Assembly (NCBI GenBank): GCA_022562275.1
Contig: JADFPP010000001.1
Location: 62,001 to 126,000, forward strand
Length of the DNA stretch: 64,000 nt
Direction: 5' to 3'
Origin: Bacteroidota bacterium
GTDB taxonomy: Bacteria; Bacteroidota; Ignavibacteria; Ignavibacteriales; Ignavibacteriaceae
A program made the translations under genes and the position numbers. Below, in pieces: positions 57,050 through 64,000 of the stretch. The notes beneath the pieces were generated by a model that was not told the DNA's origin, made no database searches, and saw nothing but the letters and a program-made list of their open reading frames with translations. Each line of letters begins with the position of its first letter. Within the stretch, counting starts at the first letter, position 1.

Positions 57050-57123
57050 TAGCGGGGGAGGGATTCGAACCCCCGACACGTGGATTATGATTCCACTGCT
57101 CTAACCAACTGAGCTACCCCGCC
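57050..57123 (-). tRNA. tRNA-Met (anticodon CAU)
   Basis: Read on the minus strand. Acceptor GGCGGGG pairs with CCCCGCT (one G-T pair). D-arm AGCTCAGTTGGTTAGAGC, anticodon stem GTGGA/TCCAC with loop ATCATAA, and T-arm GGGGG-TTCGAAT-CCCTC complete the cloverleaf. The anticodon is CAT (CAU). The anticodon stem lacks the three G-C pairs of initiator tRNA, so it is an elongator Met or a tRNA-Ile2 to be modified by TilS; elongator is more likely. The 3' CCA is not encoded. 74 nt. Confidence 0.92.
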
Positions 57124-57217
57124 GGTTAAATTTTAGCTAACAAATATAGCTACAAATCAAATCATTTCAAAAATAAGTCCATTCTACCCGATTAAGAATT
57201 GATTTGAAATTGCTGTT

Positions 57218-58213
57218 TTATTTAGATGCTTCCTGAATAGACTGCCACATTGTATCACGCAGCTCATCCAAACCATAATGTGATACAGAAGAAATAATAA
57301 CCGGCGATATTCCTTCCATTCCAAACTTTAACCCGGCTAATTCCTTGATCTTCTCCTCATTTATTAAATCAGCCTTAGATAAAGCAACGATAATCTTTTT
57401 TTCTGTAAGTCTTGGACTGTAGCTTTTTAACTCATTGTATAAAATTTCAAAATCTTTATAATGATTTTCAGAGGTGATCTCCAAAATAAGTAATAATACT
57501 TTTGTTCTTTCAATATGTCTGAGAAATTGATGCCCCAACCCTTTACCCTTATGCGCATCTTCAATTATTCCCGGGATATCTGCTACGGTAAAATTACTGT
57601 ATTCCTTATACTTTACAATACCAAGATTCGGTTTTAAAGTAGTAAAAGGATAATCAGCAATTTTTGGTCTTGCTTCGGATATGGTTGAAATAAGAGTTGA
57701 CTTACCAGCATTTGGAAAACCGACAAGACCAACATCGGCAATTAATTTCAGTTCGAGAATAACTTTTTTACATTCGCCGGGTTTCCCGCTTTCTGCATAT
57801 CTAGGTGTTTGATTTGTTGCAGTTGCAAAATTACTATTTCCTTTGCCCCCTTTACCCCCTTTTGCCAGAATAATTTTTTTATTATTTTCATTCAGATCGA
57901 AAAGGGATTTTTTTGATTTGAAATCTTTAATTATTGTTCCAAGCGGAACTTTAATTACAACATCATCCCCGTTCTTGCCATCTTTTAGTGAGTTTCCACC
58001 CATTTCACCATTTTGAGCTTTATACTTTCTTCTATACTTGAAATCCAAAAGTGTGTTTAGATTATGATGAGCTTCAACAATTATGCTGCCTCCCTTGCCC
58101 CCGTTCCCGCCTGAAGGACCACCTTTCGGGACAAATTTTTCTCTGCGGAAAGCTACTGCCCCGTCGCCGCCTTTCCCTGCAGTTATTTCAATAACTGCAT
58201 AATCTATGAACAT
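57218..58213 (-). CDS. obg: GTPase Obg/CgtA
   Basis: Essential 50S-assembly and stress GTPase. The glycine-rich Obg domain fills residues 1-~155 (GKGGDGAVAFRREKFVPKGGPSGGNGGKGGS). The GTPase domain has G1 GFPNAGKST, G3 DIPG and G4 SKAD. The C-terminal OCT extension is missing: the protein ends soon after the G domain at 331 residues. Its ATG overlaps the stop of the acidic gene by one base (TAATG), so they are coupled. Second ribosome GTPase in the window after era. Confidence 0.96.
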   Translation of the reverse strand: MFIDYAVIEITAGKGGDGAVAFRREKFVPKGGPSGGNGGKGGSIIVEAHHNLNTLLDFKYRRKYKAQNGEMGGNSLKDGKNGDDVVIKVPLGTIIKDFKSKKSLFDLNENNKKIILAKGGKGGKGNSNFATATNQTPRYAESGKPGECKKVILELKLIADVGLVGFPNAGKSTLISTISEARPKIADYPFTTLKPNLGIVKYKEYSNFTVADIPGIIEDAHKGKGLGHQFLRHIERTKVLLLILEITSENHYKDFEILYNELKSYSPRLTEKKIIVALSKADLINEEKIKELAGLKFGMEGISPVIISSVSHYGLDELRDTMWQSIQEASK

Positions 58214-60651
58214 TAAACTTGCCTGAAGTAGTTTGAAATTGAGTTTGTGAAAATAACTGCTTCTTTGGCATAAGGACTTACGCGGTAGACAAAGTAAACC
58301 CCTTTTATAATTTCGGTAGCTTCTTTATAAGAAGAGCAAGCGGATACTTTTTCAATAGTAGTAACAAAATCTTCATTATCCCCGGCAAATATATTAGAGA
58401 TGATCTTTTTAACTTCTTTTTTTGTCAGGTAGCTTAATAGATCATTTTCTTTGACAGGTACATCAAGCTCCCGGACTTGCTCCTCAACTTTATTCCCCGA
58501 TATTGAAGTTTCACCGGAAGAAGTTTCTTTCTTCGATTTTTCTCTGTCAATTTTTCCCTCTTCAGTAATCGTATCATATATAAAAATTATCTCATCAGCG
58601 TCGCTTTTTTCTTCTACGATTTTTTCAGTACTTCCTCTTTCCCCGGCTTCACCTACTTCGCTCTCTACTTCAAAAGTATTCTGCTCAATTATTTCATCAA
58701 TTTCATCAATAAATTCTATAACATCTTCTTCAGTAGGAGAATCATCCAATAATTTTGAATCGGGATTAAGTTCGTCTCTTGATTGCTGCTCTTTAACTGC
58801 AGTATCAGTATCCCGCTGTTCTGATTTCTGTTCTAAACTTGCAGAACCCGATCCGTCAGCTAATTCTTTTTCGGATTTATCACCAACCTCAGACTCCCCA
58901 TCTGATAATTTTTTATCTACATTTATATCCACCTTTAAATCATTTATCATCTCATTTACAATTTCTTTCTCAACCGTTATATTTATATCCGAATTTTGTT
59001 CTTCAGCATTTTCAATTTCTGTTATTTCTTCATCAGAAGTACTGACTTGATCAACACTATTTTTTGTATTATGCGATAATTCTGTATCACCTTCTCCATC
59101 AGGTAGATCATCAAATACAGATAGATCAAAATCGTCATCATTCTTTTCTTCATTGCTATCATTAATCTGCTGTTCTTCAACTTTTTCTAAATCCTCTTGC
59201 TCGTTTCCAGCAAGCTCATTTTGTTGAGTTTCAATTAATTCGGTTTCAGATTCATCCCGGGATTGTAATTCATCTTCATCATCTTCCTGTGGTGAAAGAG
59301 TCTCTTCCATAGATTCTAATTCTTTTTCATAAAAGGCTAATAATTCATCTGAATTAAGGTCACTATTTTCATCAACAACATTTTCTTCAGAATCAGTAAC
59401 TTCCAATTCCGGGATTAATTCATTAACATCAATTTCCTTAGTGATCTGCTCTTCGTCATCCAAAGCAGCTTCAAGTTCAATCTCATCATCCTCGTTAGCA
59501 ATATCTTCCTCCGATTCCGTAGATTCAAATTCAGGGATAGTTTCATTAAGATTAAATTCCTTACCTATTAATCCATCATTGTTCAAAGATGACTCAGATT
59601 CAGCGTCTAACCTAAGCTGATCATTATTCTCATTAATTTCTTCATCAATTTCCGGCTCAGGTTTTTCTATATTCTTTTGTGTTATTTCTTCCTGGAATTC
59701 TTCTTCGATTGGTAGTAAGTCGTCTTCGCTTGCTGATTTGTCTTCAACATCAGTTACTTCCTCTTGCTCACCTTTATGTTCAATCACCGTTTCCGTATCA
59801 GCTTCCAATGTTGACGATTCCATTTCGGCAGAATTTTGATCATCTTTTAATTCTATATTTTCAGATTCAATTGAAGGAGCGATTTCCGTTTTAACAGGTA
59901 TTACTGAATAAAGCACACTCTTTATATCCTCAATTTCATACTTTTTCCTGGAATCATCCGGCATAGCATGCCTAAGTTTTAATAGATAATCTATCATATT
60001 TTTTTCTTTTAGCAGGATTTCCACACCACTTAAGGAAACTTGATCATTATTAATTCCACCAATATTGAAGAAATCTGCAATAGATTGTATAGCATTATTA
60101 ATTAATTCTTCAGCATTCGATTTAAAAAGTTCGCGGTCAATTTTATTCAGAATAAGCTCAAATTCAGTCAGAGAAAGCTGTACAACTTTCCTCCTGGAGA
60201 TGTAGGCAGAAATTACATTTTTTATATAATCGTAGTAATAAAGATAATTTAACATCCGATCGAGTTCATCTACCGTTACAGAATCCTGATCATTGTAAAT
60301 CAGTTTCGTTAAAGACCACTTAGGACGAACAACATAATTTATATTAAACGAAACTGCCTGGATGATCAGCTTTTTAACATCTTCAAAGGAAATTTTTTTA
60401 CTCCGTTTTATTTCCTCTGCAATAATTTTAAACTGGTCTATAATCTTTCTGCCGGAATAATCAAAAATAGAATCCGCCAGCAGTTTTTTCCTGTCCCTAT
60501 AAATCATATAATCAAATTCAGAAGAAATGTATGTGATTATAGCAGGATGGAGATCAGTGCCCGAAAGCTTTTCGAAAGTGATAAAAGAGCCAAACTTCTT
60601 TACTTTGTTAAGACTAAAATCGCTTATAAATTTTATTTCTTTTTCAAACAT
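58213..60651 (-). CDS. Very acidic low-complexity protein of unknown function
   Basis: 812 residues from the chosen ATG (60651; earlier in-frame starts add a hydrophobic stretch that has no signal and are rejected). Residues 1-~245 form a charged helical domain with normal composition. Residues ~250-700 are highly acidic and repetitive, rich in Glu, Asp, Ser and Asn. A unit of ~50 residues repeats imperfectly, for example NETIPEFESTESEEDI and NELIPELEVTDSEENV. The last ~90 residues return to normal composition (LLSYLTKKEVKKIISNIF...YKEATEIIKGVYFVYRV). No transmembrane helix or signal. It is coupled by a one-base overlap to obg. No family is recognised; a disordered linker or scaffold is a fair description. 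Confidence 0.7.
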   Translation of the reverse strand: MFEKEIKFISDFSLNKVKKFGSFITFEKLSGTDLHPAIITYISSEFDYMIYRDRKKLLADSIFDYSGRKIIDQFKIIAEEIKRSKKISFEDVKKLIIQAVSFNINYVVRPKWSLTKLIYNDQDSVTVDELDRMLNYLYYYDYIKNVISAYISRRKVVQLSLTEFELILNKIDRELFKSNAEELINNAIQSIADFFNIGGINNDQVSLSGVEILLKEKNMIDYLLKLRHAMPDDSRKKYEIEDIKSVLYSVIPVKTEIAPSIESENIELKDDQNSAEMESSTLEADTETVIEHKGEQEEVTDVEDKSASEDDLLPIEEEFQEEITQKNIEKPEPEIDEEINENNDQLRLDAESESSLNNDGLIGKEFNLNETIPEFESTESEEDIANEDDEIELEAALDDEEQITKEIDVNELIPELEVTDSEENVVDENSDLNSDELLAFYEKELESMEETLSPQEDDEDELQSRDESETELIETQQNELAGNEQEDLEKVEEQQINDSNEEKNDDDFDLSVFDDLPDGEGDTELSHNTKNSVDQVSTSDEEITEIENAEEQNSDINITVEKEIVNEMINDLKVDINVDKKLSDGESEVGDKSEKELADGSGSASLEQKSEQRDTDTAVKEQQSRDELNPDSKLLDDSPTEEDVIEFIDEIDEIIEQNTFEVESEVGEAGERGSTEKIVEEKSDADEIIFIYDTITEEGKIDREKSKKETSSGETSISGNKVEEQVRELDVPVKENDLLSYLTKKEVKKIISNIFAGDNEDFVTTIEKVSACSSYKEATEIIKGVYFVYRVSPYAKEAVIFTNSISNYFRQV

Positions 60652-61081
60652 ATCATATTTATCTAAATTGTAAATACAAAATAAAAAAATCTCAATTAAA
60701 AAATACCTAAATCCCAAAAATGAGATCTATTAATTTTCCTTTTTCGAAATATTTGGACTGATATTTGCTAAGGGTGCAGATTATTTGTCTATCTGATGAG
60801 CTCAACGTGTATTTTATTGAACAGTTCTGGTTAGTATGATCTATTTGTAATAAGTTTTTTTGATGAACTTTAGTGTTTGAAAATTTAAAGGTTTATTCGG
60901 GAAAATTAATTTTAAGGTTTAATCAAGAATATAGTAATCGCTCTTTTATAATAACTGGATTAAAAAAAATTTGAGATGCGATTCTCTTAAAAACAAATAC
61001 GTGATTAGAACAACGACTAAATTGTAATTCAATTGATGGGAGGGAGACACGTTAAACATATCACGCTTCACATTTTGTTTG
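60652..61081. other. Intergenic region without a gene
   Basis: AT-rich spacer between the end of the sdh operon and the start of the acidic gene. No convincing terminator, RNA or repeat was found. Confidence 0.5.
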
Positions 61082-61852
61082 TTACGATTCCACTTCTTTG
61101 GACCTAAACTTAGACACAATAAAATCCCTGTTCATCATTGCGATATTTATAACAGAAATTCCCTTAGGGCATTCAGCCTCGCAGGCATAAGTATTGGTAC
61201 AACTTCCAAATCCTGCTTCATCCATTGCTGCAACCATTTCCTGAACACGTTCGTATTTTTCCAGCTGTCCCTGAGGAAGAAGAGCAAATTGCGAAACCTT
61301 TGCACCAACAAACAACATTGCTGAAGCATTTATGCAAGCAGCCACACAAGCACCACAGCCAATACATTCTGCAGCATCTAATGAGGCATCAGCAGCTTCC
61401 TTCGGAACAAGGATAGCATTAGCATCGGGCGCACTACCAGTATTGAATGAAATAAAAGCACCCGATTGTTGTATTTTATCAAATGCAGAACGATCAACAA
61501 TCAGGTCCTTAATAATCGGGAATGGTGTTGCCCGCATCGGTTCTAAGTAAATTGTTTCACCATCTTTAAAGTTGCGCATATGCAGTTGGCAGGTAGCTGT
61601 TTTAGGTAAAGGTCCGTGCTGGCGTCCGTTAACTACAAAACCACATGCACCACATATACCTTCTCTGCAGTCACTTTCAAATGCTATAGGAATTTTACCT
61701 TCTTTTTCCAGTCTGTTGTTTATCTCATCAAGCATTTCAAGTATTGACGCATCTGGTGATACAGTTACTATAAATTCCTCAAATTTCCCTTTAGCTTCAC
61801 GAGATTCCTGCCGCCAGATATGTAATGCCAGGTTTAGGTTCTCATTATTCAT
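61082..61852 (-). CDS. sdhB: Succinate dehydrogenase/fumarate reductase iron-sulfur subunit
   Basis: Carries the three Fe-S clusters of complex II. The [2Fe-2S] motif is DCREGICGACGFVVNG with a later Cys in TCQLHMR. The [4Fe-4S] and [3Fe-4S] motifs are CIGCGACVAACINAS and CEAECPKGISVINIA. Length 256 is of the type-B kind found in Bacteroidota and Epsilonproteobacteria. It follows sdhA with a one-base overlap. Confidence 0.95.
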   Translation of the reverse strand: MNNENLNLALHIWRQESREAKGKFEEFIVTVSPDASILEMLDEINNRLEKEGKIPIAFESDCREGICGACGFVVNGRQHGPLPKTATCQLHMRNFKDGETIYLEPMRATPFPIIKDLIVDRSAFDKIQQSGAFISFNTGSAPDANAILVPKEAADASLDAAECIGCGACVAACINASAMLFVGAKVSQFALLPQGQLEKYERVQEMVAAMDEAGFGSCTNTYACEAECPKGISVINIAMMNRDFIVSKFRSKEVES

Positions 61853-63765
61853 TATTTGTAACTCCTCGCAGCTAATTCTACATTTTCAAATACCAGCGGT
61901 TCTTTGTTGAGCTGCCATTTTCCAACATCCTCAAATTCCCAGGCTGCTACATAAGCAAATTCGTCATCTCTTCTCATAGCTTCACCTTCCGGAGTTTCAT
62001 ATTCCTCTCTGAAGTGACCACCACATGATTCATTTCTGTGCAGTGCATCCACTGCCATTAACTCGCCAAGTTCAAGGAAATCGGCTACTCTTCCGGCTCT
62101 TTCTAATGTAAGATTTAAATCATCAGCTCTACCAACCAGTTTAGCATCCTTCCAGAATTCGTTTCTCAGTTCCTTGATTTGTTGAATAGCTTCCACTAAT
62201 CCTTTTTCACTTCTTGACATTCCAACTTTATCAATTAATATATTTCCTAGCCGTTTGTGAATTTCATCAACAGTTTGCTTACCGTTAAGTGAAAGTAATT
62301 TTTGGATGTTATCTTCAACAGCCCTTTCTGCTTCTTTAAATTCTGAACCATCTGTACCGACCTTTTCAGGATTTTCGGTTACAAGATAATTTCCTATTGT
62401 ATAAGGAATAATAAAGTAACCATCGGATAAACCCTGCATCAACGCACTTGCACCAAGACGATTTGCTCCATGATCGGAAAAATTAGCTTCACCAAGAACA
62501 AACAATCCGGGAATATTACTCATCAAATTGTAATCGACCCAAAGCCCACCCATTGTGTAATGAGGTGCGGGATAAATCTGCATTGGTATTTCATAAGGAT
62601 CAACACCGGTAATATTTTTATACATATCAAATAAATTACCATACTTATCTTTTACACCATCTTTTCCAATTCGATGGAAGGCGTCTGAGAAATCAAGATA
62701 AACCGCTCTACCTCCACCAACGCCGCGACCCTCATCACAAACATATTTTGCATTACGCGATGCAACATCCCGGGGAACAAGATTACCAAATGCAGGATAT
62801 TTTCGCTCAAGATAATAATCCCTCTCATCCTCCGTAATTTTATCCGGAGAACGAGTATCACCCGCTTTTTTCGAAACCCATATTCTTCCATCGTTTCTTA
62901 AACTTTCACTCATCAAAACCAATTTCGACTGTCCTTCTCCGTGTACAGGAAGACAGGTTGGGTGAATTTGTGTGTAACAGGGATTTGCGAAAGCAGCACC
63001 TTGCTTATGTGCACGCCAGATAGCTGTTGTGTTTGAATTCATTGCATTGGTTGAAAGGAAATAAACATTTGAGTAACCACCAGTTGCTAATATTACTGCC
63101 TGTGCAGAATATTTTTCAATGTTTCCATTTAATAAGTTTCTTACAATTACTCCCTGGGCATGATCGTTTACCAGTACAATATCTAAGAATTCCCGTCTTG
63201 GGAAGATCTCTACATTTCCAAGTTTTACTTGTCGATTCATTGAACTATATGCACCAAGTAATAATTGCTGTCCTGTTTCACCTCTTGCATAAAATGTTCT
63301 GCTGACCTGTGCACCACCAAAAGAACGGTTAGCAAGGGTTCCCCCGTATTCACGTGCAAAAGGAACACCCTGGGCAACACACTGATCAATAATATTGTTG
63401 CTTACTTCTGCAAGCCGGTATGTATTTGCCTCACGTGAACGGAAATCTCCGCCTTTTATTGTATCATAGAACAAACGGAAAACAGAATCAGCATCGTTTT
63501 GATAATTTTTTGCAGCATTTATACCACCCTGAGCAGCAATTGAATGTGCCCTGCGGCTTGAATCATGAAAAGTAAAAACTTTTACTTTGTATCCTAATTC
63601 ACCCATTGTTGCAGCAGCAGAAGCACCTGCAAGTCCTGATCCAATTACAATGATATCATATTTTCTTTTGTTTGCCGGATTTACAACTTTCATTTTGAAT
63701 TTATAGTTCATCCATTTATCTGCAAGTTTTCCTTCGGGAACTTTTGATTCTAATTTTATCATCAC
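61852..63765 (-). CDS. sdhA: Succinate dehydrogenase/fumarate reductase flavoprotein subunit
   Basis: Catalytic subunit with covalent FAD. The FAD motif is [46 protein letters not shown] gives the histidine that binds the flavin (H in [10 protein letters not shown]). The catalytic block is [13 protein letters not shown], and the C-terminal part holds [33 protein letters not shown] and [13 protein letters not shown]. Length 637 is longer than E. coli SdhA (588), as usual for type-B enzymes. It overlaps sdhC by 4 bases and sdhB by one. The direction (oxidation or reduction) depends on the quinone and cannot be read here. Confidence 0.96.
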   Translation of the reverse strand: MMIKLESKVPEGKLADKWMNYKFKMKVVNPANKRKYDIIVIGSGLAGASAAATMGELGYKVKVFTFHDSSRRAHSIAAQGGINAAKNYQNDADSVFRLFYDTIKGGDFRSREANTYRLAEVSNNIIDQCVAQGVPFAREYGGTLANRSFGGAQVSRTFYARGETGQQLLLGAYSSMNRQVKLGNVEIFPRREFLDIVLVNDHAQGVIVRNLLNGNIEKYSAQAVILATGGYSNVYFLSTNAMNSNTTAIWRAHKQGAAFANPCYTQIHPTCLPVHGEGQSKLVLMSESLRNDGRIWVSKKAGDTRSPDKITEDERDYYLERKYPAFGNLVPRDVASRNAKYVCDEGRGVGGGRAVYLDFSDAFHRIGKDGVKDKYGNLFDMYKNITGVDPYEIPMQIYPAPHYTMGGLWVDYNLMSNIPGLFVLGEANFSDHGANRLGASALMQGLSDGYFIIPYTIGNYLVTENPEKVGTDGSEFKEAERAVEDNIQKLLSLNGKQTVDEIHKRLGNILIDKVGMSRSEKGLVEAIQQIKELRNEFWKDAKLVGRADDLNLTLERAGRVADFLELGELMAVDALHRNESCGGHFREEYETPEGEAMRRDDEFAYVAAWEFEDVGKWQLNKEPLVFENVELAARSYK

Positions 63766-64000
63766 TTATCTCCCAGCGAAGAAATAAAAAAATAAATTGG
63801 TAAAGAGGCAAAACCAAGAGATACAATAATAGCGTAAAGAGTTCCTAACTTTTTAATGAGCGGCATATATTTTTTGTGGTTCCACCCAAATGTTTGAAAG
63901 AAACTCTGGAAACCATGATTCAAATGAAATCCCAAAAAGATCATTGCCAACACATACACACTTGCATAAACGGGGTCTTTAAACCAATCCGTTACTATAA
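63762..64000 (-). CDS. sdhC: Succinate dehydrogenase cytochrome b subunit (N-terminal part beyond edge)
   Basis: Only the C-terminal ~78 residues are inside the window; the frame is open to the right edge. The visible text [48 protein letters not shown] and a final helix ([20 protein letters not shown]) match the single, five-helix cytochrome b558 subunit of type-B complexes. Two of its histidines (HLNHG) are heme-ligand candidates. It overlaps sdhA by 4 bases, giving the order sdhC-sdhA-sdhB. Confidence 0.9.
   Translation of the reverse strand, partial: IVTDWFKDPVYASVYVLAMIFLGFHLNHGFQSFFQTFGWNHKKYMPLIKKLGTLYAIIVSLGFASLPIYFFISSLGDK

Noticed and set aside
57029-57079. N-terminal extension of secG
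   Set aside because: It would be translated from within the tRNA-Met gene; the ATG at 57028 has a good ribosome binding site.
58451-59050. 199-residue plus-strand Ser-rich frame
   Set aside because: It is the complement of the Glu/Asp/Ser-rich tract of the acidic gene; low-complexity codons open the opposite strand by composition alone.

Overview
The window is a low-GC, gene-dense chromosomal segment, read here as coming from the Ignavibacteria/Chlorobi side of the Bacteroidota. The main reasons are a secreted M1 aminopeptidase ending in a type IX secretion (T9SS) sorting domain of the YPNPFNPST type, a PorW/SprE-like TPR lipoprotein, a long SecA, a type-B succinate dehydrogenase, families such as DUF2723 and (less surely) DUF4837, and several GTG/TTG starts. 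The taxonomic call is inference from gene content only. No prophage, CRISPR array or conjugative element was seen.

Layout. 1-5.3 kb (minus): threonine aldolase (cut by the left edge), lnt, a DedA protein, ispF, acyP, era. 5.4-7.1 kb: an ECF sigma/anti-sigma pair divergent from a small membrane protein, with three copies of a candidate ECF promoter between them. 7.2-10.9 kb (minus): trxB, queG, a Rieske protein, an MBL-fold hydrolase, ferredoxin. 11-14.6 kb is the accessory patch: a frameshifted membrane-protein gene, a RelE/ParD-like toxin-antitoxin pair, and an IS200-like (RAYT-type) transposase embedded in repeated hairpin modules. 14.6-19.5 kb (minus): acyl-CoA dehydrogenase, a secreted YidD-like protein, two tandem paralogous TPR/membrane proteins and an M28 peptidase. 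19.7-23 kb (plus): rlmN, a SpoU methyltransferase, recQ, then a remnant of a second SpoU gene. 23-24.2 kb: a second RAYT-type transposase with its own palindromes, one of them split by a small element with a target duplication. 24.2-30.8 kb (minus): an AlbA_2 regulator, the PorW-like lipoprotein, a P-II protein, secA. 31.3-36.1 kb (plus): glnE and a DUF2723 protein. 36.1-48.7 kb (minus): a lipoprotein, a polyprenol/diacylglycerol kinase-like protein, the tilS-hpt-ftsH cluster, greA, the M1 peptidase, an AddB-like nuclease and a CYTH protein. 49-56.7 kb, mixed: a beta-barrel protein, a thioredoxin-like protein, an M14 carboxypeptidase, a sigma/anti-sigma-like fusion, a zinc-ribbon protein, rpsU, a LOG protein, dacB. 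56.7-64 kb (minus): secG, tRNA-Met, obg, a very acidic 812-residue protein, and sdhCAB running off the right edge.

How the genes relate. Envelope and export functions dominate (lnt, secA, secG, ftsH, dacB, PorW-like, T9SS cargo, YidD-like). Nitrogen control is represented by P-II and GlnE on either side of secA. The two sigma systems look mechanistically different: one is a classical two-gene ECF/anti-sigma pair with a visible autoregulatory promoter motif; the other appears to carry sigma-like domains, a membrane anchor and a sensor-like tail in one polypeptide.

Most worth a second look: the sigma/TM fusion (51981-53366), the three-copy promoter motif (6508-6686), the two transposase/REP systems and the nested 118-bp insertion (24095-24212), the secreted YidD cluster (16254-18407), and the 28-bp tandem duplication over the tilS start. 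All identifications come from reading motifs; no database search was run.
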